Origin: Psychrobacter lutiphocae DSM 21542
GTDB lineage: Bacteria; Pseudomonadota; Gammaproteobacteria; Pseudomonadales; Moraxellaceae
Length of the DNA stretch: 33,190 bases
NCBI RefSeq assembly: GCF_000382145.1
Contig: NZ_KB907656.1
Coordinates: 1-33,190, forward strand
Reading direction: 5' to 3'
In this document: positions 18,310-26,061 of the stretch, one piece after another
How positions within the stretch are numbered: the first letter of the stretch is position 1
Layout of the letters: each line of letters begins with the position of its first letter
The notes under the pieces: generated by a model
The model's input: only the letters and a program-made list of their open reading frames with translations
What the model was told of the DNA's origin: nothing
Databases searched by the model: none
Made by a program: the position numbers and the translations under genes

Positions 18310-18933
18310 TTATACCGATGCTGGGTTATCAAGATCATGACCAAGGTCTTTTAAGTCTTGATAGCGATCACCAATGCGATGATGCGGACGGCCACCGGTA
18401 GCGCCACCCAATACGATAACCACTTCATCATCACGTGGGGCATCGGCAATCGCAAATTGGATGGTCAAATAGTGCGAGCGGCGACCCACATCATCTTTGT
18501 CCATTAACGGCACCATGATTGGCGAGTTGGCAGCGCCACGGATGTTGGTAAAGGACAGATAGCTGCTGGCGGATAAGGCCTGGCGATAATGGTTGCCAAA
18601 GCGTAAGGTATGAATCAGGCCAGAGGCATGCTCAATCTCACCATCTAATCCGACCACAGCAGCTTTACCATAGGCTTGAATCTTATCCGCGCCGCCGGCA
18701 AGTGCCACTATCTTGCTGGTCAAAAGCTCACCAAGTATCGGGCCAAAGGCTTGAATTTCAAGCTTTAAATCTTCCACATAGCGTCCAGCCCAAGGGTTTT
18801 TAATCACAGCGGCTACTGCAAACATTCTTAGTGGGGTGTCTGTGGCTTTAAAGCCTTCTATAAAGGTTTCTTCTTCAAAGCTGACGATTTTTCTAATCTG
18901 TAGTTGTTGTGGCTCTATATTTGAATGTGACAT
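18310..18933 (-). CDS. AA_synth (DUF1185) family protein
   Basis: A 207-residue protein of the so-called amino acid synthesis family (PF06684, DUF1185), whose biochemical function is not established. Conserved-looking segments include AVAAVIKNPWAGRY, GKAAVVGLDGEIEHASGLIHTLRFG and VIVLGGATGGRPHHRIGDRY. It is the first gene of the minus-strand catabolic operon, 9 bp before the hydrolase, with AAGGA 8 bases before its ATG. The published trigonelline work reports a conserved hypothetical protein assisting the last step; this gene could be that protein, but the match is my inference. Confidence 0.8.
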   Translation of the reverse strand: MSHSNIEPQQLQIRKIVSFEEETFIEGFKATDTPLRMFAVAAVIKNPWAGRYVEDLKLEIQAFGPILGELLTSKIVALAGGADKIQAYGKAAVVGLDGEIEHASGLIHTLRFGNHYRQALSASSYLSFTNIRGAANSPIMVPLMDKDDVGRRSHYLTIQFAIADAPRDDEVVIVLGGATGGRPHHRIGDRYQDLKDLGHDLDNPASV

Positions 18934-19043
18934 AAGTACTATCCTTGTGGGGAGTGTCGTCGTTCCATCGACTTGATTGCTAATTGTGTGCCTGGCTAAT
19001 TGTGTGTCTGGCAGTAACTGGTTGATAACGGTTAATTTTACAT

Positions 19044-19057
19044 ACCAGTTTGCTGGT
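19044..19057. promoter_or_regulatory. Short inverted repeat in the AA_synth-GntR intergenic region
   Basis: ACCAG and CTGGT arms around a 4-nt centre, 111 bp upstream of the AA_synth gene. It may be an auxiliary regulator site or a 5' leader hairpin. Confidence 0.25.
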
Positions 19058-19077
19058 TTATGACAGATTATTTTTTT

Positions 19078-19099
19078 GTATGATGGTATACCATAATAC
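19078..19099. promoter_or_regulatory. Putative GntR/FCD operator
   Basis: A 22-bp inverted repeat, GTAT-g-ATGGTATACCAT-a-ATAC, perfect except at one symmetric pair. The core TGGTATACCA fits the TGGT-N-ACCA-type sites bound by FadR/VanR-like FCD regulators. It lies in the divergent region between the AA_synth operon and the GntR gene, so one site could control both directions, including autoregulation. Confidence 0.6.
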
Positions 19100-19203
19100 G
19101 ATATTAAAATAATAGCTATCTTTTTTTTTAATCACGTTATATTCTTGAGCCATGAGTAGCGAATAATAAGAAGCTGACTGTTGCGCAGGAGATAATAAGC
19201 CAG

Positions 19204-19881
19204 ATGCTAGAAAAAATTGAAAAACCAAAATCGTTAAAAGAGACCACGCTTGAACATTTACGCATGGCCATTATGATCGGCAAGCTTGCACCAGGAGAGC
19301 GCTTGGTCGAACGTACTTTGGGCGAGCAGTTGGGTGTGAGTCGTACTGTGATACGAGAATGTATTCGTCATTTAGAAAGCGAGCATTTGGTCACCTTGAC
19401 CACAGCAGGCCCACAAGTGGCGGTGTTAGAAGAAGATGAGATTCGTCAGATTTATCAACTGCGTGCCATGCTTGAATGTGAAGCGGTGCGTCAATGTGCC
19501 GAGCAGGTAACGCCAGCAATCATTGCCCAATTACAAGATGAGCTACGCCAAATTCGTAAGCAATTAGCCGCCGGTGATGTGGCGCAAGCGATGCAAAAGG
19601 CGCGCCTATTTTATCAGTTGTTATTTTTTAATGCCGGTATGACGGTAGCGTGGGAGTTGAGCGATAAGTTAAATGGGCGTATCGGTCGGCTAAGATTTAT
19701 GACGTTGTCAACGCCCGAGCGGGCGGAGAAGGGGCCGGATAATTTGCAACAGATTATCGATAAGATTGCTAAAGGTGATGCTAAGGCAGCGGTTAAAGCT
19801 TGTCAAAAACATATCAATCAAGCCTGCAAAATGAGCTTACAGATCAATCGTAGTGGCGCAGATTCTAATGAATCCGTTTAA
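19204..19881 (+). CDS. GntR family transcriptional regulator, FCD subfamily
   Basis: A 225-residue regulator with an N-terminal winged helix-turn-helix (about 10-75: LRMAIMIGKLAPGERLVE, then LGVSRTVIRECIRHLES) and a C-terminal FCD helical ligand-binding domain (about 85-215, with the YQLRAMLECEAV and KGDAKAAVKACQKHI motifs). FCD regulators usually respond to an organic acid or pathway intermediate. It is divergent from the putative trigonelline operon across a region with a strong palindrome, so it is the likely pathway regulator. AGGAG lies 12 bases before the ATG, rather far. The CMD-like gene follows 53 bp downstream. Confidence 0.92.
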   Translation: MLEKIEKPKSLKETTLEHLRMAIMIGKLAPGERLVERTLGEQLGVSRTVIRECIRHLESEHLVTLTTAGPQVAVLEEDEIRQIYQLRAMLECEAVRQCAEQVTPAIIAQLQDELRQIRKQLAAGDVAQAMQKARLFYQLLFFNAGMTVAWELSDKLNGRIGRLRFMTLSTPERAEKGPDNLQQIIDKIAKGDAKAAVKACQKHINQACKMSLQINRSGADSNESV

Positions 19882-19934
19882 ACAAACACAAAACAGACCA
19901 AATGAATTGGTCAAATTAAGCATAAGGAAATGTC

Positions 19935-20315
19935 ATGGATAAACAAAGATTTGAACTGGGATTAAGCAAACGCAGAGCCACTTTAGGCGCTGAGTATGTC
20001 GACAACAATTTACAGGCGGCTGATGACTTTAACCGTCCGTTTCAAGAAGCGATGACCGAATGGTGCTGGGGATTTGGTTGGGGTGATGAGGCCATTGATG
20101 TCAAAACCCGTTCTTTAATGAACCTGACCATGATAGCCGCCTTAGGTAAGATGCATGAATGGGAGCTGCATTTAAACGGTGCCATTACCAATGGTTGCTC
20201 GGTCGAAGAGATACGTGCAGCGATACATGCCATTGCCATTTATTGCGGTGTGCCACAAGGGGTTGAATGTTTTCGTATTGCTCGCAAAGTGCTGACCGAG
20301 CATGAATTGTTATGA
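19935..20315 (+). CDS. Carboxymuconolactone decarboxylase (CMD) family protein
   Basis: A 126-residue alpha-helical protein of the CMD/AhpD-like family. It shows the PcaC-like pattern RSLMNLTMIAALGKMHEWELHLNGA, NGCSVEEIRAAIHAIAIYCGVPQG and EC.RIARKVL. No CxxC pair is present, so an AhpD-type peroxidase role is unlikely; decarboxylase or isomerase-type chemistry on a lactone is more plausible. The ring-opening product in trigonelline catabolism is a butyrolactone, which makes an auxiliary step attractive but unproven. AAGGA lies 8 bases before the ATG, and the gene is probably co-transcribed with the GntR gene. Confidence 0.85.
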   Translation: MDKQRFELGLSKRRATLGAEYVDNNLQAADDFNRPFQEAMTEWCWGFGWGDEAIDVKTRSLMNLTMIAALGKMHEWELHLNGAITNGCSVEEIRAAIHAIAIYCGVPQGVECFRIARKVLTEHELL

Positions 20316-20426
20316 TAAAAGTTTATTTCTGATCTTAACAACTGTCTATCTTCACCACTGTCTAGGGCGTTGTGTTTATCACAATATCCTCCCGACCTGA
20401 TAACAAGGTTAGGCATGACAACAATA

Positions 20427-20453
20427 TTATGCATGATAAAAACTCATGCATAA
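20427..20453. promoter_or_regulatory. Inverted repeat upstream of the Rieske oxygenase gene
   Basis: Perfect 10-bp arms TTATGCATGA and TCATGCATAA around 7 nt, 131 bp upstream of the Rieske gene. A related half-site (AGGTTAGGCATGA) lies just before it, so three half-sites sit in about 50 bp. A good candidate operator for the LysR regulator at the end of this gene set. Confidence 0.45.
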
Positions 20454-20583
20454 CCTGCAAAAAAGTCGTTTGTTAAATCATTCCCTGTCTAGCAAACTAA
20501 ACAGAAAGTATGGACACAAACAACGGTCGTTAATTGCGAAGAGTAGTTAACGGCTCAAGCCACCAAGGACAGGGAAGCTACTT

Positions 20584-21813
20584 ATGAACCAAGCTAATGC
20601 CAATGCCAATGCAAATATCAATCCAAATAAAAATGCAAACCTCATCTCATTAACACAAATTGAAAGTGTGTTACATCCCATCACGGAATCTAGTGGCATG
20701 CCAAACGAGGCTTATGTCAGCGAAGATTACTTTGCCTTTGAACGTGATCATATCCTAAGTAAAACTTGGGTGTGTATTGGTTTTGCCTCTGACTTAAAAA
20801 CCAATGGCTATATTAAACCCGTCGACTTTATGGGCTTACCTCTGTTGATGATGCGCAATCGTCAAGGTGAAGTACAAGCCTTTCATAACGTGTGTAGCCA
20901 TCGTGGGATGAAGCTGGTGCAACAAGAAGGTATCGTGCAAGGTTCTATCCGCTGTCCGTACCATTCTTGGAGCTATGACTTGGATGGTCGCTTAAAAGGT
21001 ACGCCGCATATCGGCGGAGTAGGCAACCATAAAGATGAGCGTTTTAGATGTGAAGATCATGGTCTTAAAGCGTTACGTGCCAAGGTTTGGATGGATATGG
21101 TGTTTGTTAATCTTTCAGGCGATGCTGCGCCCTTTGAGACTCATATTGAGCCGCTATTACAACGCTGGAAGCCATTTTGGGGTGAAACTGGTCTAGATCA
21201 AATCCGCCATGTTGAGATGGGAGAAGAGCTGGAAATTGAAGTAAAAAGTAATTGGAAATTAGCAGTAGAAAACTACTGTGAAGCTTATCATTTACCTTGG
21301 GTACATCCTGCTTTAAATACCTATTCAAAGTTAGAAGATCATTACAACATCATGTTTGCCGATCACTTTGCTGGTCAAGGCAGTTATAAATACAACTTGT
21401 CGGACACTCAAGGCACCCATTTACCAAAATTTGAAGATTGGCCAGAAGATAAATTGCGCCATGCTGAGTATGTCGCCTTATTCCCTAATGTGTTGTTAGG
21501 CATTCAAGCCGATCATGTGTTTGCGATGATGATAGATCCCATTAGTGTGGAAAAAACGATTGAAAAACTGCGTTTATATTTTGTCGGAGATGGCTCTACA
21601 GAAGATAAGTATGCGGCCTGTCGCACAGCGACACTAGAGTCTTGGCGGGTGGTATTTGGTGAAGATATCAGCGCAGTTGAAGGCTTACAGAAAGGGCGGC
21701 ATTCGCCAGGCTTTGGAGGTGGCGTGTTCTCACCAGAGATGGATTTACCGACTCACTTTTTTCAAACTTGGTTGGCAACACAAGCCAAGGCCGCATTAGT
21801 AGGAGATGCTTAA
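20584..21813 (+). CDS. Rieske non-heme iron oxygenase, alpha subunit
   Basis: A Rieske-type oxygenase of 409 residues. The [2Fe-2S] motif is complete: Cys104-x-His106 and Cys124-x2-His127 in CSHRG and CPYHSW. The mononuclear iron site is NYCEAYHLPWVHP, with His236 and His241. The bridging residue is Glu233 where ring-hydroxylating dioxygenases have Asp. Glu at this place is known from carnitine oxygenase CntA, so a quaternary or N-methyl ammonium substrate is favoured over an aromatic ring. No beta subunit or reductase gene is nearby. The N-terminus has an unusual Asn/Ala repeat (about 2-19) encoded by AATGCC-type hexamers. One base separates it from the next gene. Confidence 0.88.
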   Translation: MNQANANANANINPNKNANLISLTQIESVLHPITESSGMPNEAYVSEDYFAFERDHILSKTWVCIGFASDLKTNGYIKPVDFMGLPLLMMRNRQGEVQAFHNVCSHRGMKLVQQEGIVQGSIRCPYHSWSYDLDGRLKGTPHIGGVGNHKDERFRCEDHGLKALRAKVWMDMVFVNLSGDAAPFETHIEPLLQRWKPFWGETGLDQIRHVEMGEELEIEVKSNWKLAVENYCEAYHLPWVHPALNTYSKLEDHYNIMFADHFAGQGSYKYNLSDTQGTHLPKFEDWPEDKLRHAEYVALFPNVLLGIQADHVFAMMIDPISVEKTIEKLRLYFVGDGSTEDKYAACRTATLESWRVVFGEDISAVEGLQKGRHSPGFGGGVFSPEMDLPTHFFQTWLATQAKAALVGDA

Positions 21814-21814
21814 G

Positions 21815-23239
21815 ATGCCACATTATCTAAATTATATTGATGACCAATGGTGTGATAGCGCCCGCCAGCTGCAGGTGATGAACCCAGCAACCGATGAGGT
21901 ATATGCCACTATCGCACAAGCGGGCATTGAAGAGGCAGATTTGGCAATGGCCGCTGCCAGTCGATGTGTCAGTCAAGGTTTGTTATCTGATATCAGACCA
22001 GCGCAGCGGGTGACTTGGCTATTAAAAGCAGCCGAAGAGATTCGAAACATTGCAGATGAAGCGGCGCAAATATTGTGTTTAGAAAATGGCAAAAACTTAG
22101 CCACCGCGCGTGATGAATTTATCGAGTCAGCCCGTTATTTTGAATACTATGCTGGCATTGCCGATAAGCTTGAAGGTATTTCTGTGCCACTTGGCAAAAA
22201 TTATATCGACTTTACCCAATATATTCCGATGGGAGTATCGGTGCAGATTATTCCTTGGAATTTTCCAGTCTCTATTTGCGCCCGTTCGTTAGCTCCTGCT
22301 TTGGCCGCTGGTAATGCGGTGGTGCTCAAGTCGCCTGAGATATCACCGCTTGCCATTACTCTACTTATTAAAGCCATTGCCAAAGCTGGCTTTCCGTCAG
22401 GATCAATTAACCTTTTGTGTGGCACAGGCTCAGAAGTGGGCAACCACTTGGTGACACATCCGAACACCAATCAGATAGTGTTTACCGGATCAGTTGTCAC
22501 TGGGCAACAAATCTTAAAAGATGCTTCAGCACAGGCAACCCCTTGCGTGATGGAACTGGGCGGTAAGTCAGCAGCCATTGCGTTGGCAGATGTCAATATA
22601 AAGACTCTGCTTGCCAGCGTCAAAGTGGGCATTTTTTATAATGCCGGTCAGGTGTGTTCTGCCATGTCACGTTTGCTCATCCAGCGCAGTCGTTACGAGG
22701 AAGTAAAAGCTGCTGTGGTTGATTTGGCGCAAAGCTTAAGCATAGGTGATGGTCTCGAAGATGCCGACTTAACGCCTGTGGTCTCACGCCATCAGCAACA
22801 ACAAATATTGCAAATAATAGATCAGGCACGCCAAGAGGGTGCAACGATCTTGACAGGCGGTGAAGCCATTGATAGAGCTGGATACTTTGTGGCACCGACC
22901 ATCATTGAAGCCACGCATCAGATGGCCATTGCTCAACAAGAGGTATTTGGTCCAGTGTTGGTAATTATGCCTTTTGCTAAGGAAGATGAGGCGGTTGCCA
23001 TGGCCAATGGTACCGACTTTGGCTTGGTCGCTGGCGTGTTCGGTGAAGGGTTAAGCCAAACGCTGCGCATTGCTAACCAATTAATTGCCGGACAGGTATT
23101 TGTCAATGAATGGTTTGCTGGTGGTGTGGAGACGCCGTTTGGTGGGGTGGGTATGTCTGGTTTTGGTCGTGAAAAAGGGCAGGAAGCCATTTATAGTTAT
23201 GTGCAGACACGTAATATTGCGGTGCGTTTGACAGTATAG
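21815..23239 (+). CDS. NAD(P)+-dependent aldehyde dehydrogenase
   Basis: A complete aldehyde dehydrogenase of 474 residues from the chosen start. It has Asn149 (IIPWNFP), Glu247 (MELGGKS) and catalytic Cys281 (NAGQVCSAMSR). The ATG at 21815 is preferred to the one at 21806 because AGGAG is then 9 bases upstream rather than touching the start codon; this also removes an overlap with the Rieske gene. Substrate candidates are an aldehyde released by the Rieske or FAD enzyme, or succinate semialdehyde from the neighbouring trigonelline pathway. Betaine-aldehyde-type and succinate-semialdehyde-type enzymes cannot be told apart by eye. Confidence 0.88.
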   Translation: MPHYLNYIDDQWCDSARQLQVMNPATDEVYATIAQAGIEEADLAMAAASRCVSQGLLSDIRPAQRVTWLLKAAEEIRNIADEAAQILCLENGKNLATARDEFIESARYFEYYAGIADKLEGISVPLGKNYIDFTQYIPMGVSVQIIPWNFPVSICARSLAPALAAGNAVVLKSPEISPLAITLLIKAIAKAGFPSGSINLLCGTGSEVGNHLVTHPNTNQIVFTGSVVTGQQILKDASAQATPCVMELGGKSAAIALADVNIKTLLASVKVGIFYNAGQVCSAMSRLLIQRSRYEEVKAAVVDLAQSLSIGDGLEDADLTPVVSRHQQQQILQIIDQARQEGATILTGGEAIDRAGYFVAPTIIEATHQMAIAQQEVFGPVLVIMPFAKEDEAVAMANGTDFGLVAGVFGEGLSQTLRIANQLIAGQVFVNEWFAGGVETPFGGVGMSGFGREKGQEAIYSYVQTRNIAVRLTV

Positions 23240-23297
23240 TGAGCGAACTACTAAAGGCAGTGCTTTGCTAAACCTACATTTGTAGTGTTTACGCTCA
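23240..23297. repeat. Imperfect palindromic intergenic element
   Basis: TGAGCG at one end and CGCTCA at the other bound a 58-bp imperfect palindrome. An inner short inverted repeat, CTAC-attt-GTAG, is at 23274-23285. Part of it (23271-23296) resembles 27297-27323, next to the 114-bp direct repeat. It may be a dispersed palindromic (REP-like) element and could attenuate transcription or stabilise mRNA between the dehydrogenase and the FAD gene. Confidence 0.45.
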
Positions 23298-23369
23298 GTT
23301 GCCTTGCCACCCTTTTAGACCGCTTTGACCATATCAGGGTATAGCTAAGAAAGACATAAGGACAGTGTC

Positions 23370-24692
23370 ATGAACATGATAAATTTACCCCATGATGACC
23401 ACAGCTGTGGTTGGTACTCAGTATTGCCACCAGTACAGCCAGCAACTCAATTGCGTGATGCACAACAGGCAGACTATGCCATTATCGGTGTCGGTTTTTC
23501 TGGATTGGCGGCAGCACGGCGTCTAGCAGAATTGAAACCGAACGCACGTATTATCCTAGTCGATGCACAGCGTGTCGCAGAAGGGGCATCGGGTCGTAAC
23601 TCTGGCTTTGTTATTGATTTGCCTCATAAGTTTTCATTAGAGCATCCAGATGAAACGCTGAAGCAAAAGCTGTTAAGTCTAAATAGAATCGCCATCTCAC
23701 AGCTGCAACGCTTAATCGAACGCTATGAGATAGACTGTCAGTGGAGTGCATCAGGTAAATACCAAGGCGCAGTGACTGAGCGTGGTGAAAAGCATTTAGA
23801 GCACTTTGAACAGTTAATGAAAAACTTAGGCGAGCCTTACCGCTGGGTCGAAAAAGAGGAATTAAAAAAAGTACTCGGTACTGAGTATTATAGCCGTGCC
23901 ATTCACACGCCCGGCTCGTATCTGATGCAGCCAGCTGCTTTGGTTCAGGGCATGGGACAAAACTTGCCCCAAAATGTTGAACTACTTGAGCAGTCACCGA
24001 TTCAAAGTATAGCGCATAGGGATGGGCAGTGGCTGCTAACTGGAAACAATGGCAGCATTACGACGCCTAAGTTGTTGTTGGGCACCAGTATTTTTACCAA
24101 AGAGTTTGGTTATCTTAAAAACCGTCTGTTACCGGTGATGACGTTTGCCAGTTGGACACGGCCGTTAACCGATGCCGAAATGCAAGTCTATCAAGGTGAA
24201 TTAAATTGGGGGCTAACCCCAGCAGATCATGCGGGCACTACGCTTCGGATGACAGCAGACAGGCGCATTTTGATTCGTAATACCTATAAGCATGTGCCCA
24301 AATATGGCAAAAGCGTCAGTGAGCAAACTCGGCAGTGGGTAAACACTCAGCATCAACAAGCCTTTGCTGCTCGTTTTCCGCAATTAGCTGACGTGCCGTT
24401 AACCCACACTTGGGGCGGGGTGTATGCCATTTCTCGTAACTTCACCAATTTTTTTGGTCAATTAGAAGACGGTCTGTATGCCAGCGCTTGTGATAATGGC
24501 GTAGGTGCGGCTTGGGGTACGGTATCGGGTACGCTTTTGGCGGACTTGGCAGTTGGTTCTGATTCACAAGATTTAGCAGACATCCAGTATGTGACAGGTA
24601 TGCCCAGTCTCAATCCACCTGAGCCCTTTCTTGGGATGGGGGTTAAGTTTCGTATTCAATTGGCAAAATGGCAAAGTCGCAAAGAGCTTTGA
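23370..24692 (+). CDS. FAD-dependent amine/amino acid oxidoreductase (DAO family)
   Basis: A DAO-fold flavoprotein of 440 residues, similar in layout to gamma-glutamylputrescine oxidase (PuuB) and DadA-like enzymes. The dinucleotide-binding motif is Gly40-x-Gly42-x2-Gly45 in DYAIIGVGFSGLAAARRL, with the acidic end of strand 2 at Asp65. EGASGRNSGFVIDLPH follows as the family's second FAD contact. The C-terminal part has THTWGGVYAISRNF and the ASACDNGVGAAWGTVSG loop, typical of the family. It would oxidise a C-N bond, giving an aldehyde or keto acid plus an amine or ammonia. AAGGA lies 7 bases before the ATG. The upstream gap of 130 bp holds a palindromic element. Confidence 0.88.
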   Translation: MNMINLPHDDHSCGWYSVLPPVQPATQLRDAQQADYAIIGVGFSGLAAARRLAELKPNARIILVDAQRVAEGASGRNSGFVIDLPHKFSLEHPDETLKQKLLSLNRIAISQLQRLIERYEIDCQWSASGKYQGAVTERGEKHLEHFEQLMKNLGEPYRWVEKEELKKVLGTEYYSRAIHTPGSYLMQPAALVQGMGQNLPQNVELLEQSPIQSIAHRDGQWLLTGNNGSITTPKLLLGTSIFTKEFGYLKNRLLPVMTFASWTRPLTDAEMQVYQGELNWGLTPADHAGTTLRMTADRRILIRNTYKHVPKYGKSVSEQTRQWVNTQHQQAFAARFPQLADVPLTHTWGGVYAISRNFTNFFGQLEDGLYASACDNGVGAAWGTVSGTLLADLAVGSDSQDLADIQYVTGMPSLNPPEPFLGMGVKFRIQLAKWQSRKEL

Positions 24693-24724
24693 TTTAAGAA
24701 AATGAGTGTTTAAGGAAAAAAGGT

Positions 24725-25069
24725 ATGAATGAGGTTCGATTAATAGACTCTAAGCAGTTAGAGTATAGCGTACGCGGTGACTCGCCAGGGATGGCCTATG
24801 TGGCTCGTGCCTTACCAGATGATATCTCACCAAATATAGGGGTGGGATTTGCGCGTTGGGAAGGTGCTGAAGTTGAGTGGCAGGTGTTATATGATGAGGT
24901 CAACTTTGTGATAGAGGGCTGTTTTGAGCTGACCGCAAATGGGCAAAACTATGAAGTGTGCTCGGGGCAAATGTTGTGGATTCCTGAAGGTACGAAATTG
25001 ATATATGCCGGTCATGCGCTATTTGGTTATGTGGTACATCCTGGGAGTTGGAAACAGTTACGCTTATAG
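24725..25069 (+). CDS. EutQ-like cupin domain protein
   Basis: A small single-domain cupin (114 residues) resembling DUF861/EutQ-type cupins. The central strands WQVLYDEVNFVIEGCFELTANGQ and the turn SGQMLWIPEGTKLIYAG follow the cupin pattern, but the usual His-x-His metal motif is not seen, so metal-dependent chemistry is uncertain. Proteins like this commonly accompany amine catabolic enzymes, perhaps as an accessory or binding protein. It lies 32 bp downstream of the FAD gene with a good AAGGAAAAAAGG-type site. Confidence 0.82.
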   Translation: MNEVRLIDSKQLEYSVRGDSPGMAYVARALPDDISPNIGVGFARWEGAEVEWQVLYDEVNFVIEGCFELTANGQNYEVCSGQMLWIPEGTKLIYAGHALFGYVVHPGSWKQLRL

Positions 25070-25131
25070 TGCATGATATCTCATAATCCAATTAGAGACA
25101 CGCCCTAGTGTGATGACGATCAGGAATGTCG

Positions 25132-26043
25132 ATGAAAATTAAACCCTTACCGCCAATGAACAGCCTAATCGTATTTGAAGCGGCTGCCCGTCATCTAAGC
25201 TTTACTCAAGCTGCTGATGAATTAAACGTCACTCAAGGTGCAATCAGCCGTCAAATCCGGCAGCTAGAAGCTTATCTTGGCAAAGCCTTGTTTATTCGTG
25301 CCAATCGCCGTATCAGCTTAACCCCAACAGGACTGCAATATTATCAAGGCGTTTATAGTGCGTTAAACAGTATTGCACAGGCCACAGGGGATATCATCAA
25401 ATGGCAAGGTGAGCATCAAGTTACGGTTGCCACCACTCATGCGATGGCGGCTTTGTGGTTGTTGCCAAAAGTTGCGCCTTTTCAGCAGACCCAAGGCATA
25501 GATTTAAGAATATTGGCAACCGATAATATCGTAGACTTGCACAGTTTGAATTGTGACTTGGCGTTATTTTATTGCCGAGTACCCCCAAAAGGAGTGAAGG
25601 TTACCCCACTATTTGCTGAAGAAATCTTTCCTGTGTGTAGCCCAGATTACTTACAGCAGTTTGGTTTAGAAACATCAGCAGAACAAATCTTTGGCGGCAC
25701 TTTATTAAACCTAGATGAATCTCGAGTGGATTGGATGGGCTGGCCAGAGTGGTTCGAGAAAGTGGGTCATCCTCCGATACAACCAAAAAACAAAGTCAAT
25801 ATTAACAACTATACCATGCTACTACAGGCCGCCATCAATGGTCAGGGCGTTGCGCTGGCATGGGGATCTTTAGTTGATGATTATCTAAAAAGTGGGGCTT
25901 TGGTGCGTCCAGTGGAGACAGTGCTACGTACCTCAGAGAGTTTTTATTTGCTTGAGCCCATAGGGCGCTACAATCCGTCAGCAAGTGTGGCTAAGTTTCG
26001 CACTTGGCTGTTGCAACAGTTGCCAGCAGCGGTTAGTAGTTAA
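25132..26043 (+). CDS. LysR family transcriptional regulator (GcvA-like)
   Basis: A LysR-type regulator of 303 residues from the chosen start. The N-terminal helix-turn-helix runs from about 5 to 65 (NSLIVFEAAARHLSFTQAADELNVTQGAISRQIRQLE, whose typical pattern is unmistakable), followed by the two-lobed substrate-binding domain from about 90. It resembles the GcvA/AmpR branch. The ATG at 25132 is preferred over 25126 because AGGA then has a 6-base spacing. It is in the same direction as the Rieske-FAD genes, 62 bp after the cupin, and probably activates that operon in response to its substrate. A strong terminator follows. Confidence 0.92.
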   Translation: MKIKPLPPMNSLIVFEAAARHLSFTQAADELNVTQGAISRQIRQLEAYLGKALFIRANRRISLTPTGLQYYQGVYSALNSIAQATGDIIKWQGEHQVTVATTHAMAALWLLPKVAPFQQTQGIDLRILATDNIVDLHSLNCDLALFYCRVPPKGVKVTPLFAEEIFPVCSPDYLQQFGLETSAEQIFGGTLLNLDESRVDWMGWPEWFEKVGHPPIQPKNKVNINNYTMLLQAAINGQGVALAWGSLVDDYLKSGALVRPVETVLRTSESFYLLEPIGRYNPSASVAKFRTWLLQQLPAAVSS

Positions 26044-26061
26044 GGATTTGTTATAGAAAAT

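Noticed and set aside
11512..18933. Reading the cluster as pyrimidine (Rut) degradation
   Set aside because: A luciferase-like oxygenase, flavin reductase and alpha/beta hydrolase recall RutA, RutF and RutD, but there is no RutB amidohydrolase or RutC (Rid) protein, and the transporter is BCCT rather than a uracil permease.
19120..19132. T-run in the AA_synth-GntR intergenic region as a terminator
   Set aside because: No GC-rich stem precedes it, and it lies inside a divergent promoter region where a terminator is not expected.
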